NCBI GenBank assembly: GCA_947165295.1
Contig: CAMUZU010000009.1
Span: 1 to 64,000 of the forward strand
From: an uncultured Selenomonadales bacterium
GTDB taxonomy: Bacteria > Bacillota > Negativicutes > Selenomonadales > Selenomonadaceae
Length of the DNA: 64,000 bases
Direction: 5' to 3'
The notes under the pieces were generated by a model. That model was not told the DNA's origin. It searched no databases and saw only the letters and a list, made by a program, of their open reading frames with translations. The position numbers and the translations under genes are program-made. Positions 54,708 to 63,400 of this stretch are shown one piece after another; position 1 is the first letter of the stretch; each line of letters begins with the position of its first letter.

Positions 54708-56489
54708 TCATTCGCGTGGCAGATCTTTTCGCCAGGCAAGCGGCGCGGGTTTCTCGTAAGCGGGCGAAGACTTCACTTCGGGCAACGCGACGTAACGATA
54801 AGCTTTGTACGGGTCTTCGGCGGGCAGTTCGGGCTTTTGACCGACGTTTTCTTGCGCGGACAAAAACCGTTGCCACTGATCGCGTTCAATGTCGGTGACA
54901 AATTCGTCGCAGGTATCGCGATAAAATTGCGGGGCATTATTCCAGCAAACGTTGAGCGCCTTCTTGCCCGACGCCTCGAAGGTGACATCTTGATTTTCGA
55001 TACTGCGGTCGTTCAGGTTGCGGAAGAACGCCTTGAGCCACGGGTCGGCAATGTCGTCAAGCTTGAACAGGTAAGTGTTGCCGTCCTCGTTTGAAACGAC
55101 GCGGCCGTTCATGTACATTGGGAAGAACGCTTCGACAACGCCGGTGTGTTTGACGGGCGCGGGCTTGCCGGTTTGCAAAAGTTCCTGCGCTTCCTCGTAG
55201 CCGCGTTCGGTCAGTTCGACGCCGCTTGCAGCAGTTCGGCCGGGATACTTGAGACTTTCGCCCAGCGAGAACGAAACTTCAAGTTGTTGCCACAAGTCAA
55301 GGTACAACATCTTGCGCAACAAAACGCCGCTTTCGGTGTAATCGTAAATCTGTCCGACGTGGAAGAAATATTCGGGCGAGATGAAACCCCAGCCGCCTTG
55401 CAAGTTGTAACTGTAAATTCTGCCCGTCAAGCGGCTTGATTCGTAATCGGGCACTTCGGAAACAACTTTCGGCGCGGGGAACGTGTAACTTTGATATTCG
55501 CGCCAATAGTTCAAGATGCCGCTGTCGCGTTTGAGATTGTCGGGGTACGCGTCAAGAAATTTCTTCGCCGCAGAGTACGCGTCAAGATTTTCGTCAATGG
55601 TCAACGCAACGTCGGCGCGGGCGACTTCCAACATCAATTTCGCGCAGGCGGCAACTTGTTCGCAAAAATCTTCGTCGTCGCGGTTCGCGTTCAAAATTTC
55701 TTCGACAAGCTTAACGTCGCGTTTGTCCGCGCAGACTGCGGCGACTTGACGGCTGATATTTTTTTCTTGCCCGCTGAGCAGAGCGCAGAACACAAAAATT
55801 TCCGCGAAGTCATGACGGGCGGCCGCCGACGCTGCGAAACCCGCCAACGAATATTCACGCGCACGAACAAGCGGCTCAAAGGCATTATTGAATTCTTTTG
55901 CGGCGACAGCCAACACGCCGAGCATCAAATAAAAAACTTCGTAATCGGCGTCGACGTCGCAGTCGTCCCAGATACTCAAAATCTTTGCGCGCAGATCGTG
56001 GTACTTGTAAGCAACGTCGCGATTTTTCACCGCCGTTTTCATCGAAGCCAAAATGTTGTTCACGTCGCGTTTAAGTTTCTGGTCGAAGATGTCCTGCTTA
56101 AGGTCGCGAATTTTTTCGAGCCAATCGCGTGCGACGAAATTGTACGGCGCGGCGGGCAAAAGTTCGACGGTTTTTCGAGCGATTGAAATTCCGCCGTCAA
56201 CAACGGGCATCACCGTTTGCGGCTGAAAAGTTTGCGGCGGCGGATTGAACGTCTGCGGTTGAAATGTTTGCGGCGTATTTTGCGACGCGGGCGACATGTC
56301 CAAAGTGCGCAGGTCGTCGACGCGGATTTTCAGTCGGCTACCGTCGGCGCGGGTCAGCGTCAAAAAATTGTCGGTCACCTTCGTCACGGTGCCTTCGTCG
56401 AATTCTTGATTCTGGTCGGTGCCGTAACGAATCTTGACGTAATCGTTCTGGTTGACGTCCTCCAAAAGTTCGCGTGCAAGTTCGGTCAT
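54708..56489 (-). CDS. hypothetical protein with Sm-like and cold-shock-like segments, partner of the R-M gene
   Basis: 593 residues. N-terminal about 65 residues look like a small Sm/SH3-type barrel (YVKIRYGTDQNQEFDEGTVT). A Pro/Gln/Thr linker with repeated PQTFQPQTF-type words follows, then a long alpha-helical middle (about 120-345) of TPR-like character. Residues about 353-385 (GRIYSYNLQGGWGFISPEYF) resemble a cold-shock domain core, and about 455-500 (GVVEAF...GRVVSNEDG) may be a second. It is 10 bp before the restriction gene, so the two are likely coexpressed. I know no such partner of MmeI-like enzymes; RNA or DNA binding is inferred. Confidence 0.65.
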   Translation of the reverse strand: MTELARELLEDVNQNDYVKIRYGTDQNQEFDEGTVTKVTDNFLTLTRADGSRLKIRVDDLRTLDMSPASQNTPQTFQPQTFNPPPQTFQPQTVMPVVDGGISIARKTVELLPAAPYNFVARDWLEKIRDLKQDIFDQKLKRDVNNILASMKTAVKNRDVAYKYHDLRAKILSIWDDCDVDADYEVFYLMLGVLAVAAKEFNNAFEPLVRAREYSLAGFAASAAARHDFAEIFVFCALLSGQEKNISRQVAAVCADKRDVKLVEEILNANRDDEDFCEQVAACAKLMLEVARADVALTIDENLDAYSAAKKFLDAYPDNLKRDSGILNYWREYQSYTFPAPKVVSEVPDYESSRLTGRIYSYNLQGGWGFISPEYFFHVGQIYDYTESGVLLRKMLYLDLWQQLEVSFSLGESLKYPGRTAASGVELTERGYEEAQELLQTGKPAPVKHTGVVEAFFPMYMNGRVVSNEDGNTYLFKLDDIADPWLKAFFRNLNDRSIENQDVTFEASGKKALNVCWNNAPQFYRDTCDEFVTDIERDQWQRFLSAQENVGQKPELPAEDPYKAYRYVALPEVKSSPAYEKPAPLAWRKDLPRE

Positions 56490-56700
56490 GGTGTATCCTC
56501 TCCCGTAAAAAGTGTTTGCGGATTTTTCTTCGACGCGACTAAAGATTTTCCTTGTAGCACACGGGCTTTCGCGGCGAGCAAAGATACCGCAAAAAATTTT
56601 TCACAATGCCGAGCGCGGCGGCAGGATTAATCGGCGGCTTGCAGAATTGTTTCGTAAATTTTCATTGCTGAGTTCACTTAAGGTTACGGGAGGGCTTTAC

Positions 56701-57213
56701 ATGGCGAAAAAGTATTACAGCACGAAAATCGTCGGTATCGGCGGCGAGGTCGCGAAATTCACCGGTCTTGTCAAAATGCTGGTCATCTTCGATGATTCGA
56801 TGGTGCTGCCGGAGCTTCGCGAGTTTTCCGTCTTGCACAGCGGCAACAAACTCACCGACGTGATTAAACCGGGCGACATTCTCAAAATCGGCGAAACCGA
56901 ATTCAAAATTCTCAACGTCGGCAACGAAGTCAACAACAACATCAAAAGCCTTGGTCACATTGTCATCAAGTTCAACAACGACACCGACGAACTGCTTGAA
57001 GGCAGCCTGCACGTCGAAGATAAACCCATTCCGAAACTGCGTATCGGCGACGAAATTGCAATCGTCGAGGCAACAGAGTCCGTGCTCAACGGCAAGACGG
57101 CGTTCCTTTCGGGCGACAAGACTTCGTGCAACATGTTGGCGCAACTGCTCAAAGACAACGGCGTCAAAATCGTCAAGGAAGAAGACGCGGACATCGTCGT
57201 AAGCGTCAAGTGA
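56701..57213 (+). CDS. PTS glucitol/sorbitol IIA-like protein with C-terminal extension
   Basis: 170 residues; SrlB-type IIA proteins have about 120. STKIVGIGGEVAKF, LGHIVIKFNND and GSLHVEDKPIPKL match the IIA(Gut) family; the His in LGHI may be the phosphorylation site. The last about 45 residues (TSCNMLAQLLKDNGVKIVKE) are extra. No IIB/IIC genes are near. A regulatory rather than transport role is possible. GGGAGGG precedes the ATG. The 211 bp upstream show no clear element. Confidence 0.75.
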   Translation: MAKKYYSTKIVGIGGEVAKFTGLVKMLVIFDDSMVLPELREFSVLHSGNKLTDVIKPGDILKIGETEFKILNVGNEVNNNIKSLGHIVIKFNNDTDELLEGSLHVEDKPIPKLRIGDEIAIVEATESVLNGKTAFLSGDKTSCNMLAQLLKDNGVKIVKEEDADIVVSVK

Positions 57214-57240
57214 ATCCTTTGACAACGTCATAAAACTTCC

Positions 57241-57278
57241 GACTGTCGGCCGCCGCTCAAGCGTTCGGCAGTCTTTTT
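57241..57278 (+). terminator. terminator after the PTS IIA-like gene
   Basis: GACTGTCGG...TTCGGCAGTC stem (with wobble pairs) followed by TTTTT. Confidence 0.75.
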
Positions 57279-57320
57279 AATGCAATGCGCAATGCTTAAT
57301 GCTTAATGCGTAATTGAGGA

Positions 57321-57986
57321 GTGATTGCTATTAAACCTTCAACGACAAAAATTATCGACGAACTTGTCAATCGTTACGGCGCGCTTGACGTTTGCAGGAC
57401 AAGTCTTTTTGACGCGGTCGAAAGAATCTGCAACGCCTTCCGTGCGGGCAACAAGCTTATCACCTGCGGCAACGGCGGCTCGGCTTCCGACGCAATGCAC
57501 ATTGTCGGCGAGATGATGAAAGGTTTTCGCCTGCCGCGTGCGATTGAAAATTTCCGTCCCGAATTCGTTCAGCGCGCACAGGAACTGTTTCCGGCGGACG
57601 TGGAGTATTTCAAGGCGAACTTGCAAACCGCGTTGCCTGCTGTGAGTTTGGTCGGTGAAACTTCGCTTTTGACCGCCTTCGCCAACGACGTGAATCCGCG
57701 CTTGATCTTTGCGCAACAGGTTTTCGGCATCGGTCGGAAAGGCGACGTGTTGCTTGCAATTTCAACGTCGGGCAACTCGGACAACGTTTTGTTCGCCGTC
57801 GAGGTCGCGAAAATCATGGGCATTACCGTCGTTGCAATGACGGGGCGGCGCGGCGGACGTTTGCGGCATTTGTCGGACGTGTCCATTTGCGTGCCGGCTG
57901 ATTCGTCGTACACGATTCAGGAATTCCACCTGCCGATTTATCACATGCTGTGCTTGGCGGCGGAAAACGAATTCTTTGGCGATTGA
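57321..57986 (+). CDS. gmhA: phosphoheptose isomerase-like SIS protein (GmhA/DiaA family)
   Basis: 221 residues. The SIS domain has GNGGSASDAMHIVGEM, SLLTAFANDV and LLAISTSGNSDNV, typical of GmhA, which makes D-glycero-heptose-7-phosphate for lipopolysaccharide core. A short insertion (RPEFVQRAQELFPADVEYF) lies in the first third. The start is uncertain: GTG at 57321 abuts GAGGA, while ATT at 57330 would have ideal spacing from GAGGAG. Lipopolysaccharide synthesis fits the diderm envelope; a DiaA-like role is the alternative. Confidence 0.85.
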   Translation: MIAIKPSTTKIIDELVNRYGALDVCRTSLFDAVERICNAFRAGNKLITCGNGGSASDAMHIVGEMMKGFRLPRAIENFRPEFVQRAQELFPADVEYFKANLQTALPAVSLVGETSLLTAFANDVNPRLIFAQQVFGIGRKGDVLLAISTSGNSDNVLFAVEVAKIMGITVVAMTGRRGGRLRHLSDVSICVPADSSYTIQEFHLPIYHMLCLAAENEFFGD

Positions 57987-57988
57987 TG

Positions 57989-58176
57989 TTACTTTTCTTT
58001 TGGCGCAAAAGACCCGCTTTAAAAGCGGGGGAACAGTTTGGTTGACTGCCTCGCCAATCGAAGCGAACACGTCGAACCAAATTGGATGCAACGTCCACGT
58101 TGCCAAAAGAAAACAGCCCGACGGACGACGCATCACGCGTCGTACGCCGGGCGGCGGCCGTCATCCATGACGGCCG
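57989..58176 (-). repeat. three-hairpin intergenic repeat, copy C (expanded, inverted)
   Basis: Order H3-H2-H1, so inverted relative to A and B. H3 arms (TTTTCTTTTGGC near 57993 and GCCAAAAGAAAA near 58102) are pushed apart by about 95 bp that include CCCGCTTTAAAAGCGGG (58013-58029). H2 is GCCCGACG...GCCGGGC (58116-58152) and H1 is CGGCCGTCATCCATGACGGCCG (58155-58176). Confidence 0.8.
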
Positions 58177-58206
58177 GGTCTTCCGTTGCTGTTGGAGGTG
58201 ACGAAC

Positions 58207-58545
58207 TTGCACGAAGCTGCGCTTGCCGAAAACATTTTAAATATTGCTTTCGACGCGGCGAATCAGAATCACGCGAAGAAAATTTTCGTCGTCGGCTTGA
58301 CGCTCGGCGAATTGGCGGGCGTTGAAGTCGAAGCGTTGCGGCTGTCGTTTGACGTGCTCAAAAAAAATTCGCCCGCCGAAGACGCGACGCTCAAAATCAA
58401 CCGCGTGCCGTGTCGTGCGACGTGCAACAAGTGCGGCAAAACTTTCACGCTTGACAGGTACAATTTCTTCTGCCCCGAATGCGACGGCATTTTGATTTTG
58501 CAGAGCGGCCGCGAACTGCTGGTTGACTTTGTGGATTGCGAGTGA
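58207..58545 (+). CDS. hypA: hydrogenase nickel incorporation protein HypA
   Basis: 112 residues from the TTG at 58207, giving the Met-His-Glu start whose His2 binds nickel; GGAGGTGACGAAC precedes it. Zinc site CRATCNKC plus FFCPEC. It hands nickel to [NiFe]-hydrogenase with HypB. Longer readings would bury the N-terminal His and can be excluded. Confidence 0.93.
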   Translation: MHEAALAENILNIAFDAANQNHAKKIFVVGLTLGELAGVEVEALRLSFDVLKKNSPAEDATLKINRVPCRATCNKCGKTFTLDRYNFFCPECDGILILQSGRELLVDFVDCE

Positions 58546-58551
58546 TTGACT

Positions 58552-59199
58552 TTGGAAATTAAGCTGATGAAAAATATTTTGGGCGCCAACGACGAAATTG
58601 CCGCGCTCAACCGTCAAATGTTCGCTCAAAGCGGCGTCGTCGTAATGAACTTGCTCGGTTCGCCCGGTTCAGGCAAAACGACGTTGCTTGAAAAAACTTT
58701 GGCGCGCCTTGCCGACAAAATTAAAATCGCGGTCATTGAAGGCGACCTGTTCACCGCACGCGACGCCGAACGAATCGAACGGACGGGCGTCGACGTGATT
58801 CAAATCAACACGGCGGGCGGCTGTCACCTTGATGCGCCGATGATTCAAAAAGCCTGCGCGTCGCTCAACTTGTCCGAAACGCAACTGTTAATCGTCGAAA
58901 ACGTCGGCAACTTGGTTTGTCCCGCGGAGTTCGACATTGGCGAAAACTTTAAAGCGACGGTGCTGTCGATAACCGAAGGCGACGACAAGCCGCTCAAGTA
59001 CCCGCTGATTTTCAAGGAGTCGGCGGCGGTCGTGCTCAACAAAATTGACCTGCTGGAGTTCACGAATTTTAACCTGCAAGCGGCGCGTGAAGACCTGTCG
59101 ACGCTTCACCCGACGATAAAAATTTTCGAGACTTCTTGCACACGAGGCACGGGACTTGACGCTTGGACTGACTGGCTTTTGTCGAAGGCGGTGCGCTGA
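58552..59199 (+). CDS. hypB: hydrogenase maturation GTPase HypB
   Basis: 215 residues from the TTG at 58552 (GAGTGA upstream; a TTG six bases earlier is possible). G1 loop GSPGSGKTT, metal-binding INTAGGCHLDAPMI and NKIDLLE are present. It lacks the N-terminal CxxCGC and the His-rich tract, so it should act in nickel delivery but not storage. The stop overlaps the next ATG. Confidence 0.93.
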   Translation: MEIKLMKNILGANDEIAALNRQMFAQSGVVVMNLLGSPGSGKTTLLEKTLARLADKIKIAVIEGDLFTARDAERIERTGVDVIQINTAGGCHLDAPMIQKACASLNLSETQLLIVENVGNLVCPAEFDIGENFKATVLSITEGDDKPLKYPLIFKESAAVVLNKIDLLEFTNFNLQAAREDLSTLHPTIKIFETSCTRGTGLDAWTDWLLSKAVR

Positions 59200-59687
59200 T
59201 GGAAAGTTTGTTCGTTTCGGAAGTCACGGTGCTCGGCGTCGGCAACACGATTTTAAGCGACGAAGGTTTCGGCGTGCGCGTCGTCGAGTATCTTGAAAAA
59301 AATTTCAACTTCCCCGAAAACGTCGCGCTTGTCGACGGCGGGACGCTCGGCGTTGAACTTCTGCATTTCGTCACGGGCACGCAAAAACTTTTGATTGTCG
59401 ATTCGATTGACGGCGGAGTTGCGGCGGGTACAACTTTTCACCTTGTCGGCGACGATATACGAAAACATTTCGCGCAAAAAATTTCGGCGCACGAAGTCGG
59501 AATTCAAGACGTGTTGACGATGTTGGAGCTGACGGGCAAATTGCCGCACGTGGAATTAATCGGCGCGCAACCGTTCAGCTTGGAGGCGGGCACGCAATTA
59601 ACGCCGCAGATGTCAAAGCTCGTGCCGACGTTCGCCGACAAAGCCGTCGACATTTTGCGCGGCTGGAACTTGGAGGTTACGAGATGA
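59199..59687 (+). CDS. hydrogenase maturation protease (M52, HyaD/HybD type)
   Basis: 162 residues. VLGVGNTILSDEGFGVRVVE holds the nickel-sensing Glu16-type acid, VDSIDGG the Asp, and HEVGIQDVL the His of this family. It removes the C-terminal tail of the hydrogenase large subunit after nickel insertion. It overlaps hypB and hisA by a few bases. The hydrogenase itself is outside the window. Confidence 0.9.
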   Translation: MESLFVSEVTVLGVGNTILSDEGFGVRVVEYLEKNFNFPENVALVDGGTLGVELLHFVTGTQKLLIVDSIDGGVAAGTTFHLVGDDIRKHFAQKISAHEVGIQDVLTMLELTGKLPHVELIGAQPFSLEAGTQLTPQMSKLVPTFADKAVDILRGWNLEVTR

Positions 59688-60409
59688 TTATTTTTCCCGC
59701 GATTGACTTGCGCGGCGGCAAATGCGTTCGATTGATTCAGGGCGACTTTGACCGCGAAACTGTTTATTCCGACGACCCGAAGTCAACCGCTCTCAAGTGG
59801 CAGGCTCAAGGCGCGAAGTTTCTTCACGTGGTGGACTTGGACGGCGCACGCGCAGGTTCCCCGCAAAATCTTGACGCGATTAAAAACATTCTCGACGCGG
59901 TTGACATTCCGATTGAAGTCGGCGGCGGAATTCGCACGCTCGACGACGCGGAAAAACTTTTGACGTTGGGCGTTCGTCGCGTGATTTTCGGTTCGGCGGC
60001 CGTCGAAAATCTTTCGCTTGTCGCGCAGGCTGTCGAAAAGTTTGGCGATAAAATTGTCGTCGGCATTGACGCTCGCGGAGGTTTCGTCGCAACGCACGGC
60101 TGGGAAAAGTCAAGCGAATTCACCGTCGGCGACTTGGCGAAAAAGATTGTCGCGGCGGGCGTCAAGACGATTATTTTCACGGACATTTCCCGCGACGGCA
60201 TGTTGAGCGGCGTCAACGCGTCGACGTTCGCAAACCTTGCGAAATTTTCGGGCGCGCAGATTGTTGCGTCGGGCGGCGTCGGTTCAATCGAAGACATCAA
60301 GTCGCTCAAAGCCCGCGAAGTCGACGGAGTTTGCGGCGTCATTGTCGGCAAGGCGATTTACACGGGCGCACTTGACCTGTCGGCGGCAATTCAAATCGCG
60401 GAGGCGTGA
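59684..60409 (+). CDS. hisA: ProFAR isomerase
   Basis: 241 residues, a TIM barrel. MIIFPAIDLRGGKCVRL with catalytic Asp8 and the second Asp in FTDISRDGML; two phosphate-binding GG loops (VGGGIRTLDD, ASGGVGSIED). It performs the Amadori rearrangement in histidine synthesis. It overlaps the previous gene by 4 bp; hisF follows after a three-hairpin repeat. Confidence 0.96.
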   Translation: MIIFPAIDLRGGKCVRLIQGDFDRETVYSDDPKSTALKWQAQGAKFLHVVDLDGARAGSPQNLDAIKNILDAVDIPIEVGGGIRTLDDAEKLLTLGVRRVIFGSAAVENLSLVAQAVEKFGDKIVVGIDARGGFVATHGWEKSSEFTVGDLAKKIVAAGVKTIIFTDISRDGMLSGVNASTFANLAKFSGAQIVASGGVGSIEDIKSLKAREVDGVCGVIVGKAIYTGALDLSAAIQIAEA

Positions 60410-60416
60410 CGGGCTT

Positions 60417-60520
60417 GTTACTTTTCTTTGGCAGCAAAGAAAAGTAACCAAAAGAAACTGCGCTTGCTATGATACATCCTGTATCATGCGCAAGCGGTTT
60501 GGCCGACATCCATGTCGGCC
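60417..60520 (-). repeat. three-hairpin intergenic repeat, copy D (between hisA and hisF)
   Basis: Order H3-H2-H1: GTTACTTTTCTTTG...CAAAGAAAAGTAAC (60417-60448), CGCTTGC...GCAAGCG with inner ATGATACA/TGTATCAT (60461-60496), GGCCGACATCCATGTCGGCC (60501-60520). H1 differs from copies A-C by paired changes in both arms. Confidence 0.85.
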
Positions 60521-60552
60521 TCGAAGTTTGCAAATTTTTTCAGGTGATTGAC

Positions 60553-61308
60553 ATGTTGACGAAACGAATTATCCCGTGCTTGGACGTGAAAGCCGGCCGC
60601 GTCGTCAAGGGCACAAACTTTGTCGGCTTGCGCGACGCGGGCGATCCCGTCGAACTTGCCAAACGTTACGACAGCGAACGGGCGGACGAGCTGGTTTTTC
60701 TTGACATCACGGCTTCGCACGAAGGTCGCGGTACAATGGTCGAAGTTGCCCGAAATTGCGCGGCGCAAGTTTTCATTCCGTTCACCGTAGGCGGCGGCAT
60801 TCGCACGGTTGACGACATACGCGTCATGCTCAAAGCGGGCGCGGACAAAATTTCCGTAAACTCTGCGGCGGTCAAAAATCCTCAACTTATCAGCGACGGC
60901 GCGAAAAAATTCGGCAGTCAATGCGTCGTGCTTGCGGTTGACGCCAAACGTCGCGACGGCGGCTGGGAAGTTTTCGTAAACGGCGGGCGAACTGCGACGG
61001 GTCTTGACTGCATCGAGTGGATTACTCGCGGCGTCGAATTGGGCGCGGGCGAAATTCTTTTGACGAGCATGGACGCCGACGGCACGACGGGCGGCTACGA
61101 CATTGAATTGACGCGGGCGGTCTCCGAGGCGGTCAATGTCCCCGTGATTGCGTCGGGCGGCGCGGGCGAACTTGAACACTTTTACGACGTGCTCACGGCC
61201 GGCAAAGCGGACGCGGTGCTTGCGGCTTCGGTCTTTCATTACGGCAAGTTCACCGTGCGGCAAGTCAAAGAGTATCTCAAGCGTCGCGGCGTCGAAGTTC
61301 GCTTCTGA
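60553..61308 (+). CDS. hisF: imidazole glycerol phosphate synthase cyclase subunit
   Basis: 251 residues. [20 protein letters not shown] with catalytic Asp11 and [14 protein letters not shown] with the second Asp; phosphate loops [10 protein letters not shown] and [10 protein letters not shown]. With HisH it forms imidazole glycerol phosphate. hisH and other his genes are not in the window. CAGGTGATTGAC precedes the ATG. Confidence 0.96.
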   Translation: MLTKRIIPCLDVKAGRVVKGTNFVGLRDAGDPVELAKRYDSERADELVFLDITASHEGRGTMVEVARNCAAQVFIPFTVGGGIRTVDDIRVMLKAGADKISVNSAAVKNPQLISDGAKKFGSQCVVLAVDAKRRDGGWEVFVNGGRTATGLDCIEWITRGVELGAGEILLTSMDADGTTGGYDIELTRAVSEAVNVPVIASGGAGELEHFYDVLTAGKADAVLAASVFHYGKFTVRQVKEYLKRRGVEVRF

Positions 61309-61317
61309 TTCACGCGC

Positions 61318-61360
61318 AAAAAAAATTCCCGTCACTCAAACGAGCGGCGGGATTTTTTTT
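61318..61360. terminator. bidirectional terminator between hisF and ligA
   Basis: TCCCGTC...GGCGGGA stem flanked by A8 on the left and T8 on the right, between convergent genes. Confidence 0.85.
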
Positions 61361-61373
61361 GTTTGCGACAAAT

Positions 61374-63386
61374 TTATTCGGCGGACAAAAGTTTTTCAAA
61401 GTCGTCTTCGGACAGAATCGTCACGCCGAGAGTTTGCGCCTTGGTAAGTTTGGAACCGGGCTTTTCGCCGACGACAAGATAATTCGTCGTCTTCGTGACG
61501 GAATTTTTCACGATGCCGCCGCGTTCCTCAAGAAGTTTGGCGGCGTCGTCGCGCTTGTGATTGGCAAGCGTGCCCGTCAACACGAAAACTTTGCCGGCAA
61601 TCGGCGAGCCTTCGTCGAAAGTTTTTTGTTCGGCCTCAACGGTGAGTCCCATGTCAATCAGCTCCTTCAAAAGTTTTTGATTGTCCGCGTCGTCGAAGAA
61701 TTCTTTAACGCGCCGCGCAGTTTTTTCGCCAATGTCGGGCACAAGTTGAAGTTCGTCAACCGACGCATGCGAAAGTTCGACAAGTCCGCCGAAGTGTTGA
61801 ATCAAGTCGCGAGCCGCCGCAGATCCGACGCCGAAAATCCCCAAGCCCGTAAGCAAACGTGCGGGCGAATTTTTTTTGCTTGCGTCAATCGCGTCGAGAA
61901 TTTTGTCGGTCGCCTTCGCGAGCCCGAAAATTTTCTGCGACAACAGTTCGTCGCGGCGAGCGCGCAACTTGTAAATGTCGGCGACGTTTCGGACAAAGCC
62001 CGCGTCAATAAGCTTCGGCAAAGACGTTTCGCCCAAACCTTTGATGTCCATTGCGTTGCGTCCGACGAAGTTCAGCAGATGATTTTCCAGCTGCGCGGGA
62101 CAGTTCGGGTTGACACAGCGCACGTCAACGGCGTCATCTTCGCGTTCGAGCTTGTGACCGCAGACGGGGCACGTGTCGGGCAACTTGTACGGCGCGGAAT
62201 TTTCGGGACGTTTCGACATGACGACGCCGCTTACCTGCGGAATAATTTCGCCCGACTTGTAAACGCGAATCGTGTCGCCGAGCCGCACGTCAAGCCCGTC
62301 AATAAAGTCTTGATTGTGGAGCGTCGCCCGTTCGACTTTGGTGCCGTTCAAATTGACCGCGTCGAAAATCGCCGTCGGAGTGATTCGCCCCGTGCGCCCG
62401 ACGCTTAACTCAATGTCGCGCAGAATCGTTTCGCGTTCGACGGGCGGATATTTGTACGCCACAGCCCAACGCGGGAACTTCGACGTTGCGCCGAGAATTT
62501 CGCGTTGCGCAAAGCTGTTGACCTTGACGACCGCGCCGTCGATGTCATAGCTGAGTTTATCGCGTCGCGTGCCGATGTCCTCAATCGCCCGCCAAACTTC
62601 GTCGAACGTCCTGCAGACCGCGAAGTCGTGAATAATTTTGATTCCGTTGCGCGACATGAATTCGTAAGCTTGCGTGTGACTGTCGAGTTCAAGCCCGTCA
62701 ATTTTCTGCAGGTTGAACACGAACATTGACAGCTTGCGTTCGCGGACAATTCGGCTGTCGAGCTGACGAAGTGTGCCCGCCGCGCAGTTTCGAGGATTGG
62801 CGAAAGTTTTCAAGCCGAGGCGTTCTTGTCGGGCGTTCGTCGACAGAAAATTTTCGTGCGTCATGTAAACTTCGCCGCGAACTTCGAGATACTTCGGCGC
62901 GTCAATCAAATGCTGAATCACGTCGGCAATGACGCGGGCATTTTCGGTGACGTCTTCGCCTTGATTGACGCCGTCACCGCGAGTGACCGCCTGCGTAAGT
63001 TGACCGTCGACGTAACGCAGAGCCAAACTTAAGCCGTCGATTTTTTCTTCGACGACGAATTCAACTTCGCCGAGCTTGTCGATTGTGTCGTTGACGAAAC
63101 TTTCCACGTCGTCGCGATTGAACACGTCTTGAAGCGACAACATCGGCACATCATGGGCGACGAGTTTGCCTGCCGTGCGTCGCGGTGAGCCGCCGACCGT
63201 TTGCGTCGGTGAAGTTGCCGTGACGAATTCGGGATAAGCCGCCTCCAGTTCGCGAAGTCGCGTCATGAGTTTATCGTATTCGTAATCGGGAATTTCGGGC
63301 GCGTCGAGTTCGTAATACTTGCGGTTGTGTCGGCGAATGTCCTTGCGCAGTTGCAAGATCTCCGCTTTGACTTGAGAAATGTCCAC
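61374..63386 (-). CDS. ligA: NAD-dependent DNA ligase LigA
   Basis: 670 residues from the GTG at 63386 (AGGTGA five bases upstream; GTG at 63395 is the alternative). N-terminal Ia domain with YYELDAPEIPDYEYD; adenylation site Lys in VEEKIDGLSLAL; OB fold, zinc finger (CPVCG...CVNPNC), helix-hairpin-helix region and C-terminal BRCT (GKVFVLTGTLANHKRDDA). It seals nicks in replication and repair. It follows pcrA closely, the usual Firmicutes pcrA-ligA order. Confidence 0.96.
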   Translation of the reverse strand: MDISQVKAEILQLRKDIRRHNRKYYELDAPEIPDYEYDKLMTRLRELEAAYPEFVTATSPTQTVGGSPRRTAGKLVAHDVPMLSLQDVFNRDDVESFVNDTIDKLGEVEFVVEEKIDGLSLALRYVDGQLTQAVTRGDGVNQGEDVTENARVIADVIQHLIDAPKYLEVRGEVYMTHENFLSTNARQERLGLKTFANPRNCAAGTLRQLDSRIVRERKLSMFVFNLQKIDGLELDSHTQAYEFMSRNGIKIIHDFAVCRTFDEVWRAIEDIGTRRDKLSYDIDGAVVKVNSFAQREILGATSKFPRWAVAYKYPPVERETILRDIELSVGRTGRITPTAIFDAVNLNGTKVERATLHNQDFIDGLDVRLGDTIRVYKSGEIIPQVSGVVMSKRPENSAPYKLPDTCPVCGHKLEREDDAVDVRCVNPNCPAQLENHLLNFVGRNAMDIKGLGETSLPKLIDAGFVRNVADIYKLRARRDELLSQKIFGLAKATDKILDAIDASKKNSPARLLTGLGIFGVGSAAARDLIQHFGGLVELSHASVDELQLVPDIGEKTARRVKEFFDDADNQKLLKELIDMGLTVEAEQKTFDEGSPIAGKVFVLTGTLANHKRDDAAKLLEERGGIVKNSVTKTTNYLVVGEKPGSKLTKAQTLGVTILSEDDFEKLLSAE

Positions 63387-63400
63387 GTCGTTCACCTGCC

